Positions 25,220 through 32,695 of a DNA stretch of 58,080 nt are shown here, piece by piece. A program made the translations under genes and the position numbers. Under the pieces are notes generated by a model. It was not told the origin of the DNA. It made no database searches and saw only the letters and a list, made by a program, of their open reading frames with translations. This DNA is from Saprospiraceae bacterium (GTDB lineage: Bacteria; Bacteroidota; Bacteroidia; Chitinophagales; Saprospiraceae): assembly GCA_013360405.1 (NCBI GenBank), contig JABWBR010000040.1, positions 1-58,080 on the forward strand, written 5' to 3'. How positions within the stretch are numbered: position 1 is the first letter of the stretch; every line of letters begins with the position of its first letter.

Positions 25220-27133
25220 TTATTGTTTTACTATTCGCGAGGCGCTAACCTTGCCGTCGGAGACAAGTCGCAACAAATACACCCCTGCGGGCAATGCGCC
25301 CAGGTCAAATTGGAACTGGTGCGGACCGACGCCGAGGCCTGACTGGCCGAGTTTGACCACGTGTCGTCCCGTAGCGCTGAGCAAGTCAATAGTCGTTTCC
25401 GACTGTGATTCCAACTCAAAAGACACATTCAGTATGCCGTTAGTAGGGTTGGGCTGCGCTTTCAGGTCAAAATAACCCGGCTGAACCACTTCTTTTGTGC
25501 CCACAATGCCGAGGTCAGACAGTGGTACGCTGACATAGCTGATAAAATTCAGTTCTGCGGGGTCGAGGTCACCGCGTACGACGAGGCCGGGGCGGAAGTC
25601 GTATTGGAAAAGGAGCCGAAGGCTATCCGACACATCGCGAACAACACCTGGGAAGACAGCCTCCATAAAATCCGTCAGGTCGGGGTCGGTCATAATATCC
25701 GCATTGATCAGATCATAGGGGGCTGACCAGGTCTCGCCGTAGTCGGAAGATACCGTCACGAACATGTGGCGGTAGTGTTGGTTGTCTTCCGTATTCAAAA
25801 ACTGGGCGCCTTCCATAACGGCAGAATAGACGAGGTATATATTGCCGTTTGCGTCAATGCCGGCGCTGGGTTGCGAGGTGATAGAGGTAAAATACAGGGC
25901 AATATTGGCAATGCCGGCGATATCCAGGGTGTCATTGCCGTTTAAGTCTAGTGCTGAGGCGGCCACGATAGCGTTGTTTTCCCCCCTGGTTTCATTCCAA
26001 TAGGCGAGCCCGTCAGTAGCGGGGAAATACGACCAGTTGCCGTCGGTGGTGTCGGCATCCTGTACGTACATCAAGCCAAAAAAGCAGTGCACGAGGCCGC
26101 CTTCATCCACGATTACCGTACCGGTTTCGTCATTGGTCAGGATGGCCAGCGTGTCGGGCGCATTAGGGTCGTTTAACAAGTCAGCGGTGGTATAACCGTC
26201 GTCGATATTGTATTTTTCGAGTGGAAATTCGAGTACCACCGAGGAAGTCCAGGTATCGCCGCCGTCGTCCGATTTAAATACCCTCAGGTCGTTCCATTGG
26301 TTGAAGATGCCGATGGCCACCACGTCGCCCCGCGCGTCGATGTAGTAGGCGTCGGCCCGGCCAAAAGCATAATTGGTACTGTCGAGTCCGGGTATGATGC
26401 CGTCCGTAACATCCCAGGTCTGGCCGCCGTCGGGCGAGCGGTAATAGAGAATATGCCCGTCAATGCCCTCGTAGACGGCGCCTTGGAGGCTGGTGGGGGC
26501 AGTGATGGCGATGATGTGGATGGTCTGTCCGTTATCGCCGCCGACAGCTGCGCGCGGCCACAGTATGCCGTTGGGCGTGCTGGTGGGGATGAGCGATTCG
26601 GTCCAGGCGCCGCCGCCGGGGCCCCTTTTGAGCACTTTGAGCCGGTATTGGCCGGTATGCGATACGATAAATTCGCCGCCATCGCCGGTAAATACGTGGT
26701 TGGGCCAGCCCGTGCGCTCCGATTCCAGGCGTATAGCAGGCTGTGCGCCCCAGGTGCTGCCGTCGTAGGCGTTGTAACCCGTGCCGCGATCAGCGTAGTT
26801 GGGATCCGCGATTCCGATCGTCCAGGTACCTGCTATCTTATCGCCAAACTCGGAGATGCGTTTACAAACCGAGCTATTCGACTGCAAGTCATAAACAGTC
26901 GTACCCAGTATCACCTCGCGGTTAGGCGTACGAGAGCCTTCCGTATTAACAGGAAACAGCGGCCGGGGCATTTCGGCGCCGGGTTGGTTGTAAACGGGGC
27001 CGAACTCCGTCTGGTTGGTCATGATCGCGCTTTGGCGTAACGCCGGATTTTGCTTTAGCGGCGCTTGTTGGGCAAAAAGTGGAATGGACACTACCACCAA
27101 ACTCAATGCATGCAGAAGTCGAACTGATTTCAT
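25220..27133 (-). CDS. T9SS-secreted sialidase-fold (Asp-box/BNR) protein
   Basis: This 637-residue protein has a signal peptide (MKSVRLLHALSLVVVSIPLFA) and a beta-propeller-like body with three visible Asp boxes (SPDGGQTWD, SDDGGDTWT, SSDYGETWS). A T9SS type A sorting domain closes it (QPNPTNGILNV ... AGVYLLRLVSDG). Asp boxes mark sialidase-type propellers, but no catalytic Arg triad is obvious, so an enzyme activity is not claimed. The Met at 27133 was chosen because the 67 residues upstream translate an intergenic word repeat and lack signal character. Confidence 0.82.
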   Translation of the reverse strand: MKSVRLLHALSLVVVSIPLFAQQAPLKQNPALRQSAIMTNQTEFGPVYNQPGAEMPRPLFPVNTEGSRTPNREVILGTTVYDLQSNSSVCKRISEFGDKIAGTWTIGIADPNYADRGTGYNAYDGSTWGAQPAIRLESERTGWPNHVFTGDGGEFIVSHTGQYRLKVLKRGPGGGAWTESLIPTSTPNGILWPRAAVGGDNGQTIHIIAITAPTSLQGAVYEGIDGHILYYRSPDGGQTWDVTDGIIPGLDSTNYAFGRADAYYIDARGDVVAIGIFNQWNDLRVFKSDDGGDTWTSSVVLEFPLEKYNIDDGYTTADLLNDPNAPDTLAILTNDETGTVIVDEGGLVHCFFGLMYVQDADTTDGNWSYFPATDGLAYWNETRGENNAIVAASALDLNGNDTLDIAGIANIALYFTSITSQPSAGIDANGNIYLVYSAVMEGAQFLNTEDNQHYRHMFVTVSSDYGETWSAPYDLINADIMTDPDLTDFMEAVFPGVVRDVSDSLRLLFQYDFRPGLVVRGDLDPAELNFISYVSVPLSDLGIVGTKEVVQPGYFDLKAQPNPTNGILNVSFELESQSETTIDLLSATGRHVVKLGQSGLGVGPHQFQFDLGALPAGVYLLRLVSDGKVSASRIVKQ

Positions 27134-27302
27134 ATGCGATTGGATTTTTTTGTGAACGAAAAAATTCTTACAGTCAGGTTTATTGAAGTTGAAAATAATA
27201 ATTTGCGATGGATTGTAAAAAGGATGCGCTACCTTTTGTCGCAAATCCGGCAAATGACTGTAGCGCCTTCGGCGCAGTTTAGTGCATGCGCAGTTTAGTT
27301 TG

Positions 27303-27335
27303 CAAACAGACAACCGACAACCCACAACCGACACT
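27303..27335. repeat. Heptamer array (CAACCGA/CAACCCA)
   Basis: Words ACAACCGACAACCCACAACC repeat with a 7-bp period just before the sulfoxide reductase start. The inverse words (GTTGTCGGTTGTGGG) follow the gene at 27882-27953, so the gene is bracketed by inverted arrays. Confidence 0.8.
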
Positions 27336-27349
27336 AAACAAACAAAAAA

Positions 27350-27871
27350 ATGAGCGCCTCCGCAGAAATGCCCTACTTTATCAAGCCTTCCCAGAACATG
27401 GGGAGCGAAGAAAAAACTGCCGCCTACGAACAGGCCTTGCAGGAATTAACCGCCGTGCTGGAAGGAGAAACCGATTTCATTCTCATCATGGCTACCATCA
27501 ATTGCATTTTAAAAACGCACCTGCGCTACTACTATTGGGTAGGTTTTTATTGTGTAAAAGAAGGGCGTTTATCGGTAGGGCCGTATCAGGGTACATTGGG
27601 GTGTCTGCACATCGATTTCTCCAAAGGCGTATGCGGCAGGGCCGCCCGCGAGCGGCAAACGCAACTCGTAGGCGACGTACACGCCCTGGTGCAGGGCGCC
27701 GAGCACATCGCCTGCGACCCCAACTCCCAATCAGAAATCGTCGTCCCGGTTTTTGACAAGCAAAATAACCTCCTCGCCGTCTTCGACGTCGACAGCAGCG
27801 AAAAGTTTTCGTTTGATGAGATAGACCGGCGTTATTTGGAAGAGATTATGCAGCGGTTTTTAGCCAGGTAG
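27350..27871 (+). CDS. Free methionine-(R)-sulfoxide reductase (GAF domain)
   Basis: This 173-residue GAF-domain enzyme reduces free methionine-R-sulfoxide, protecting methionine from oxidation in the cytosol. All three redox cysteines of the family are present: Cys85 in GTLGCLHI, Cys95 in KGVCGRA and Cys122 in HIACDPNSQSEIVVPV, with spacing close to the E. coli enzyme (84, 94, 118). The start at 27350 gives MSASAEMPYF; a Met at residue 7 is also possible. The gene is alone between inverted heptamer arrays. Confidence 0.9.
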   Translation: MSASAEMPYFIKPSQNMGSEEKTAAYEQALQELTAVLEGETDFILIMATINCILKTHLRYYYWVGFYCVKEGRLSVGPYQGTLGCLHIDFSKGVCGRAARERQTQLVGDVHALVQGAEHIACDPNSQSEIVVPVFDKQNNLLAVFDVDSSEKFSFDEIDRRYLEEIMQRFLAR

Positions 27872-27881
27872 CTGCTGGATT

Positions 27882-27953
27882 GTTGTCGGTTGTGGGTTAT
27901 GGGTTGTGGGTTGTCCGTTCTCTGTTGTCAGTTGTCAGTTGTCGGTTTGTGGG
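27882..27953. repeat. Heptamer array (GTTGTCG/GTTGTGG)
   Basis: The words GTTGTCG, GTTGTGG and GTTATGG repeat with a period near 7 bp after the reductase gene. They are the reverse complement of the words at 27303-27335 and of one half of the array at 39192-39268. Confidence 0.85.
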
Positions 27954-27959
27954 ATTAAT

Positions 27960-28027
27960 CAAATATCAAACATCAAACATCCTTACCCATCCTTCCGTAT
28001 CCCCCAAATCCTGGTTCAAAAATCCCG
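27960..28027. repeat. Dispersed repeat module A, copy 1
   Basis: This is one of three imperfect direct copies of a ~65-bp sequence that begins CAAACATCAAACATCC, passes CCCATCCTT and ATCCCCCAAATCC, and ends AAAAATCCCG. The other copies are at 28464-28540 and 30900-30970. Confidence 0.8.
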
Positions 28028-28092
28028 TGCCGGAAAGGGCAGTGTACTCACCGGAGGCTTGGGATGCCGCGCCTGAAGCGCGGCGCGGGGGT

Positions 28093-28306
28093 GGCCCCAC
28101 CCCCGTCACGCTTCGCGCGACACCCCCGCGAGCGGGGGATAGGAGGCGCCCGTTGGGCGCTGGCGTAGGTTTTTGCTATTGTGGCGTGTACTGCGCGGGT
28201 GTTAGTGCAATGAGCAGCGCAACAAGGGGAGTGAAACAAACCCCTCTCTGCCACTCCTATCCCCCGCTTGCGGGGGTGTCGCGCGAAGCGTGACGGGGGT
28301 GTGGCC
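28093..28306. repeat. Large GC-rich inverted repeat with sub-hairpins
   Basis: Positions 28093-28145 and 28254-28306 are about 53-nt inverted arms with few mismatches, rich in CCCCCGC/GCGGGGG and CACGCTTCGCGCGACA. Each arm holds its own palindrome (for example CCCCCGCGAGCGGGGG at 28123-28138). The 108-nt loop carries another hairpin (GCGCCCGTTGGGCGC). It could be a MITE, a REP-like element or a structured RNA; no open frame here looks real. Confidence 0.75.
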
Positions 28307-28404
28307 TCCCCCGCGCACGCCGAAGGCGGGCCTCCCGTGCCTCCCGTGCCGCAATCGCCGCCTTGCCCCCTGCTGCCCGGGGAGGGCAAGGCATGGTTGT
28401 CAGA

Positions 28405-28423
28405 ATCACGGATTACGCGGATT
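28405..28423. repeat. Dispersed repeat module B, copy 1
   Basis: The 19-bp sequence ATCACGGATTACGCGGATT occurs here and, with one change, at 30672-30690. Together with module A copies it brackets the caspase-FGE gene. Confidence 0.8.
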
Positions 28424-28463
28424 TATGGGATTCCACGGATTGTTGTGGGTTTGCAAGATTAAT

Positions 28464-28540
28464 CAAACATCCAACATCAAAAATCCTTTCCCATCCTTCA
28501 AAATCCCCCAATTCTAGTTAAAAATCCCGGGCAGTGAGTT
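28464..28540. repeat. Dispersed repeat module A, copy 2
   Basis: This second copy of module A lies upstream of the caspase-FGE gene. It shares the 3' extension CAGTGAGTT with copy 3 (GCTGTGAGTT at 30961-30970). The stretch after it (28550-28625) contains GAACGAAGTGAGTCCCGAC and short hairpins of the CCCGAC/GTCGGG kind. Confidence 0.8.
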
Positions 28541-28684
28541 CTGGAGTGAGCCACTGAAAGCGAACGAAGTGAGTCCCGACAAAAAGTCGAGGGAGTCCCG
28601 TACCGACAGCGGAGGTCGGGAAGAGTGTGGGAATTGAAGAATTTGGTTTATATTCGTCATTCGTAATTCGTCACTCGTAATTAA

Positions 28685-30625
28685 ATGAAAACACTACTAC
28701 CCCTTTGGCTATGCATCTTGGCTGCGCTGCCCGCCCTGTCGCCCACCGCGCCCATGCCCCGTGCCGGACAAGACTACGCCCTGCTCTTTGCCGTCAATGA
28801 CTACTCCGGCAAACTCATGCCGCTGACCAATCCCATCAAAAATGCGCGGGATATAGCCAAAGAACTCGAAACCCGCTTCGGCTTTGCGACCGAAGTAGTA
28901 GAAAACCCCACTTTGGCCGACATCGACAAAAAGTTGAAGGAATACGAAGACCGCTTTGCCCGCAATATCAGCGGGCGTTATCCCTCCGGCGGGCAATTGT
29001 TCATTTTCTTTAGCGGCCACGGCACGGTGCGCTACAACGTGGGGTACTTCCTGCCCCTCGGCGCCGACCCCGACTCCCCCAACACCACTGCGCTCGACTA
29101 CAACTTCTGGCGCAACCGCATCGATGCCATCAACTGCAACCATATTCTGGTGGCCGTCGACGCTTGCCATAGCGCCACCTTCGACCCCAACTGGCAAAAC
29201 CGCCCCGACCGCCATTTCTCCCGCCCTGGCGAGCTGAGCGAAAAAGAGAAAGTGATCTTGAATCACTCCAAATACAAATCGCGCTTTTTCTTCACTTCCG
29301 ATGGCAAAGGCGACCAGACCCCCGACCGCTCGAGTTTTGCCAACAAAATACTGGAAGGCCTGCGCACCCACAGTAGTCCCAGCGGCTTTCTCACCTCCAG
29401 CGAACTCTTTGCTAACTATGTAGAAAGGGCCTTTCCCACGCCCGGCGGGGGCGACTTCGGCGCCTCGGAAGGCGGCGCCAGTTTCCTGTTTTTCCACGAA
29501 ACCAAAGGCCCGGCCGTGGACTTCAAGACCTCAGAGCAGCTCCGCCGTGACCTGGAAGCCTGGGAAAACGCCCAGCGAATAGGCACGATAGCCGCCTACC
29601 AGGAATACCTCGACAACCACCCCGGCGGCGGCTTCCGCTCCGAAGCTCTGGAGACCATCAACAATCAACAAGACGAATTGCAATGGCGCTACGCCAAAGC
29701 CAAAGATAAGCCGGAGGCATACCGGGAATACCTGCGCCTTTTTCCAGCCGGTCGCCATGCAACTGAAGCAAAAAATGCCATCGACAAAGCCGGAACAACA
29801 TTGCAATCCAATACCACCGATGCTACCCCTGATATCGCCGCCCTTGACCGCTTCATAAAAATCGAAGGCGGAACTTTCCAAATGGGAGATATTATGGGCG
29901 ACAAGGAATACGACAACGAAACCCTGCACCCGGTAACGGTAAGCACCTTTTACCTGTCGCCTTACGAAGTCACCTTCGAAGAATACGACCGCTACTGCGA
30001 AGCTGCCGGCAAAGAAAAGCCGAGCGACCAGGGCTGGGGCCGCGGCAAGCGACCAGTGATCAATGTAAACTGGTACGACGCAGTGGAGTACTGCAATTGG
30101 CGCAGTCAACAGGCCAAGTTGAAGCCGGTATATACGATCAATGGCACAAACGTAAGCGCCGACTGGAGCGCCAACGGCTACCGCCTGCCCACCGAGGCGG
30201 AATGGGAATACGCTGCCCGAGCTGTAAACGGTAAAGGCGGCGGCAAGGTGCGCTTCGGCAACGGCAAGGATGTCGCCGACCCGAAGGAGATTAATTTTGA
30301 TGGCAGTAAAGAGTATAAAAAACCTTATTCTATAGTGGGCGAATACCGCGGTAAAACAACTCCCGTAGGCAGCTTCTCACCTAATAGCCTCGACCTGTAC
30401 GATATGAGCGGCAACGTCTGGGAGTGGTGCTGGGACTGGTACGGTACTTATCCAACAAGCACCCAAGCCGATCCCAAAGGCCCCAGTAGTGGCCCCTTCC
30501 GGGTTCGCCGTGGCGGGTCGTGGGTCAACGTCCCCGTCTACGCGCGTTGCGCTGGCCGGGGCAACAGCACCCCGGACCGCCGCAGCTACAACCTCGGCTT
30601 TCGCCTTGCCAGGGCGGCTCGTTAG
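28685..30625 (+). CDS. Caspase-FGE-sulfatase protein, candidate DGR target
   Basis: This 646-residue protein has a hydrophobic N-terminus that may be a signal peptide (about 1-22). A C14 caspase domain follows, with His112 (FFSGHGT) and Cys161 (AVDACHSATF). After a linker with repeats like EAYREYLRLFPAGRHATEA (about 300-380) comes an FGE-sulfatase/C-type-lectin-fold domain (about 390-646): IEGGTFQMGD, LPTEAEWEYAAR, DMSGNVWEWCWDWYG, RVRRGGSW and GFRLA. FGE catalytic cysteines are not evident, so it is probably a binding domain. The last ~30 residues show the codon pattern of a retroelement-diversified variable region. The protein may sense a ligand and trigger proteolysis; that is inference. 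Confidence 0.88.
   Translation: MKTLLPLWLCILAALPALSPTAPMPRAGQDYALLFAVNDYSGKLMPLTNPIKNARDIAKELETRFGFATEVVENPTLADIDKKLKEYEDRFARNISGRYPSGGQLFIFFSGHGTVRYNVGYFLPLGADPDSPNTTALDYNFWRNRIDAINCNHILVAVDACHSATFDPNWQNRPDRHFSRPGELSEKEKVILNHSKYKSRFFFTSDGKGDQTPDRSSFANKILEGLRTHSSPSGFLTSSELFANYVERAFPTPGGGDFGASEGGASFLFFHETKGPAVDFKTSEQLRRDLEAWENAQRIGTIAAYQEYLDNHPGGGFRSEALETINNQQDELQWRYAKAKDKPEAYREYLRLFPAGRHATEAKNAIDKAGTTLQSNTTDATPDIAALDRFIKIEGGTFQMGDIMGDKEYDNETLHPVTVSTFYLSPYEVTFEEYDRYCEAAGKEKPSDQGWGRGKRPVINVNWYDAVEYCNWRSQQAKLKPVYTINGTNVSADWSANGYRLPTEAEWEYAARAVNGKGGGKVRFGNGKDVADPKEINFDGSKEYKKPYSIVGEYRGKTTPVGSFSPNSLDLYDMSGNVWEWCWDWYGTYPTSTQADPKGPSSGPFRVRRGGSWVNVPVYARCAGRGNSTPDRRSYNLGFRLARAAR
30524..30610 (+). other. 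Candidate DGR variable region at the 3' end of the caspase-FGE gene
   Basis: After the anchor RGGSW (Trp codon 30521-30523) six codons in a row end in C (GTC AAC GTC CCC GTC TAC). Then come fixed ARCA, a GGC, R, four C-ending codons, fixed PD, a CGC, R, and four more C-ending codons (AGC TAC AAC CTC) before GFRLA. In DGRs the template has AAC at such sites and only its adenines mutate, giving NNC codons. 19 of 24 codons between Trp and GlyPheArg end in C. Codon bias in this gene also favours C, so this is strong but not decisive. Confidence 0.6.
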
Positions 30626-30671
30626 TTTTTGGTTTTTTTACCTTTTTACCTTGTTCGGCTGGGGGGGCTGA

Positions 30672-30970
30672 ATCACGGATTTCGCGGATTAGAAGGATTT
30701 CACTGTTTTTTCATTGTCTTTAACGTTGTCATTCCCGCCAGGGAATCTGCTACATCACGGTAGCACTAGCCTGTTCAAGCGTTTCGTGTACAGATGCCCT
30801 GGCGGGCATGACAAGTTTAATGCTTGATGTTTAATGCTTGATTAATTTTTAATTACGTATATAAAATAATTTAACATTAAACATCCAACATCAAAAATCA
30901 AACATCAAACATCCTTTCCCATCCTTATAAATCCCCCAAATCCTAGTTAAAAAATCCCCGGCTGTGAGTT
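30672..30970. repeat. Repeat block downstream of the caspase-FGE gene (module B copy 2, palindrome, module A copy 3)
   Basis: Module B recurs at 30672-30690. An imperfect inverted repeat (30728-30749 with 30791-30812, two mismatches, core CCCGCCAGGG) follows. Then TTTAATGCTTGATG words at about 30818-30845 face their complement AACATTAAACATCC at 30871 onward, leading into module A copy 3 (30900-30970). No gene is seen in this gap. Confidence 0.8.
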
Positions 30971-30988
30971 GCCTTGCAATCATCCCGG

Positions 30989-32026
30989 TTATTTTCCGGA
31001 CTGCAAAAAATACTGAAACCCAATCACAAAATCCAAAAAATCATTATTATTCACATTTTCGTCTTCCAACCTGAATTTGGAATAATAAAACAAACCCTCT
31101 ATCGCGATGTTGTGTCGCACAAACCAGGCCAGACCGGCGCCGGCTTTCAGATTGATATTCAGCTTGTTGGGTTTTTCGGCCTGTAACTGGAAGCGAAAAC
31201 CGCCGCCGGCTTCTACGAGGGGGCGCAGCCTGCCGTTGCCGGCCCCAAAATAATAGCGCACAAAAGGTTCGGGTTCTATTATTTGGTTGTTTTCGGCAAT
31301 GGCGAGGGTGAGGGCGCCGCCTACGGCCAAATTATTGATTACAAAATACGCCACACTTGGTCTTATCTCGAAATACCAGTCGTCATACACACCTATATTT
31401 AGCCAGCCGCCGCCGCCGCTGAGGCCGATCTGCATAGCGCCTTTCTCCAAAAGCGGCGCTACCTGTCTATCTTCTTCGCTGCGGCGCTGCAGGAAGGCTT
31501 GTATGCCCAATTGAAGCAGCACATCCTGATTCGGCTTAAACTCGCCGTATTCGCCGACATAACCCAATGTGCCTTCCAACGCCAAACCCGGCGCCAGGAA
31601 AAAAGCGACGCCGCCACCGATATCGGCAGAATAACTATCTCCTCTCGCTTTTTGGCTTTGATAGCGAAAAAAACCATGTTGCCAGCCAGGACTTGCATAG
31701 GCAAAAGGCCTCCAGTAGTGTTCTTTGGAGCCAAAATAATACCGGGCAAAAGGCCGCAAGTCAACATAGCTGTTGTAAATCAAGTCATTAGTATAGCTGT
31801 AATACGTAAAAGCTTCCAGGCCCAATACCAGTCGATCAGAGAAAAAATACCCGCCTTTGATATATGGAGAGGCAAAAAAATTGCGATTGGTGCCGTCCAG
31901 GTTGTGGCTGATAAGCCCGCTTCCGTCAATGAGCCAGGCGCCCCGGCCGGGACTGTTTTGAGAAATAAGGGAAAAAGAGAGTAATAGTGATGCACCCACC
32001 AGTGTAAAAGCGCGAAGTGTTTTCAT
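30989..32026 (-). CDS. Outer-membrane protein made of two beta-barrel-like halves
   Basis: This 345-residue protein has a signal peptide (cleavage near LISQ-N, residue 22) and beta-rich, aromatic-girdle sequence with no recognised enzyme motif. It appears duplicated: the first half (about 25-180) contains RPFARYYFGSKEHYWRPF and the second (about 195-345) contains EPFVRYYFGAGNGRLRPL, and each opens with a GGGWLNIG/DGSGLISH-like strand. Each half could form an eight-strand OmpA/OmpW-like barrel. The C-terminus ends FVIGFQYFLQSGK. The function is unknown. QueE lies 23 bp upstream on the same strand. Confidence 0.75.
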   Translation of the reverse strand: MKTLRAFTLVGASLLLSFSLISQNSPGRGAWLIDGSGLISHNLDGTNRNFFASPYIKGGYFFSDRLVLGLEAFTYYSYTNDLIYNSYVDLRPFARYYFGSKEHYWRPFAYASPGWQHGFFRYQSQKARGDSYSADIGGGVAFFLAPGLALEGTLGYVGEYGEFKPNQDVLLQLGIQAFLQRRSEEDRQVAPLLEKGAMQIGLSGGGGWLNIGVYDDWYFEIRPSVAYFVINNLAVGGALTLAIAENNQIIEPEPFVRYYFGAGNGRLRPLVEAGGGFRFQLQAEKPNKLNINLKAGAGLAWFVRHNIAIEGLFYYSKFRLEDENVNNNDFLDFVIGFQYFLQSGK

Positions 32027-32049
32027 GGGCTTATGATTTTCAGCCCAAT

Positions 32050-32691
32050 TTAGGGAATATTCAGCAATTTATGCGTCTGGAGGCTGAGTCTCCACTGGGG
32101 GTGTTGCAGGCAATAGTCGAGCGCCAGTTGGGTGTTGGTTTCGCGGAAAGGGCCGTCCATGGGCTGCAGGAAAAAGTGTTGAAAGTCGAGTTGGGTAAAA
32201 AACTCCGGCTCCGCGCCAGACTGGGGGTACACCAGTTTGAGTTCGTGGCCGCTTAGCAGCACCAACTCCGTATTAGCCTTGGGACTCATACAGATCCAGT
32301 CGATGCCGGCGGGGGTGGCCATAGTACCGTTGGTTTCTACGGCGACTTCAAAGCCTGCCTCGTGAAAGGCGTCGACGAGGGCTTTGTCGAGTTGGAGCAG
32401 GGGTTCGCCGCCGGTGCATACCACGTAAGGGCGGCCTATGTGGAGCTCGGTAGGCCATAGCGAAGCTACCTTGGCCGCCAACTCCCGGGGAGTAGCATAG
32501 CGCCCGCCGTTGAGTCCGTCCATGCCCCAGAAGTCGGTATCGCAAAACTGGCAGATAGCCGTGCTGCGGTCTTCTTCTCTGCCGCTCCAGAGGTTGCAGC
32601 CCGTAAAACGGCAAAAGACGGCAGGGCGCCCGCTCTGGGCGCCCTCGCCTTGCAGGGTATAGAATATTTCTTTGACTTTGTAAGCGGACAT
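32050..32691 (-). CDS. queE: 7-carboxy-7-deazaguanine synthase (radical SAM)
   Basis: This 213-residue enzyme makes 7-carboxy-7-deazaguanine from 6-carboxytetrahydropterin in queuosine (tRNA) biosynthesis. The iron-sulfur motif is CX14CX2C: Cys32 in TGCNLWSG, then Cys47 and Cys50 in AICQFC. This spacing is the QueE hallmark that distinguishes it from other radical SAM enzymes (CX3CX2C). Other motifs are FYTLQGEGAQSGRP and the SAM-binding TGGEPLLQ. It starts 4 bp after the TonB receptor gene, so the two are probably co-transcribed, though no functional link is known. Confidence 0.95.
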   Translation of the reverse strand: MSAYKVKEIFYTLQGEGAQSGRPAVFCRFTGCNLWSGREEDRSTAICQFCDTDFWGMDGLNGGRYATPRELAAKVASLWPTELHIGRPYVVCTGGEPLLQLDKALVDAFHEAGFEVAVETNGTMATPAGIDWICMSPKANTELVLLSGHELKLVYPQSGAEPEFFTQLDFQHFFLQPMDGPFRETNTQLALDYCLQHPQWRLSLQTHKLLNIP

Positions 32692-32695
32692 ACAT

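Noticed and set aside
28048-28389. Small ORFs within the GC-rich inverted repeat
   Set aside because: Their translations are Pro/Arg/Gly-rich, mirror each other across the palindrome and have no start context; the DNA structure explains them.
28685-30625. True formylglycine-generating enzyme
   Set aside because: The paired catalytic cysteines of FGE are not seen and no sulfatase is nearby; the domain is better read as a binding scaffold.
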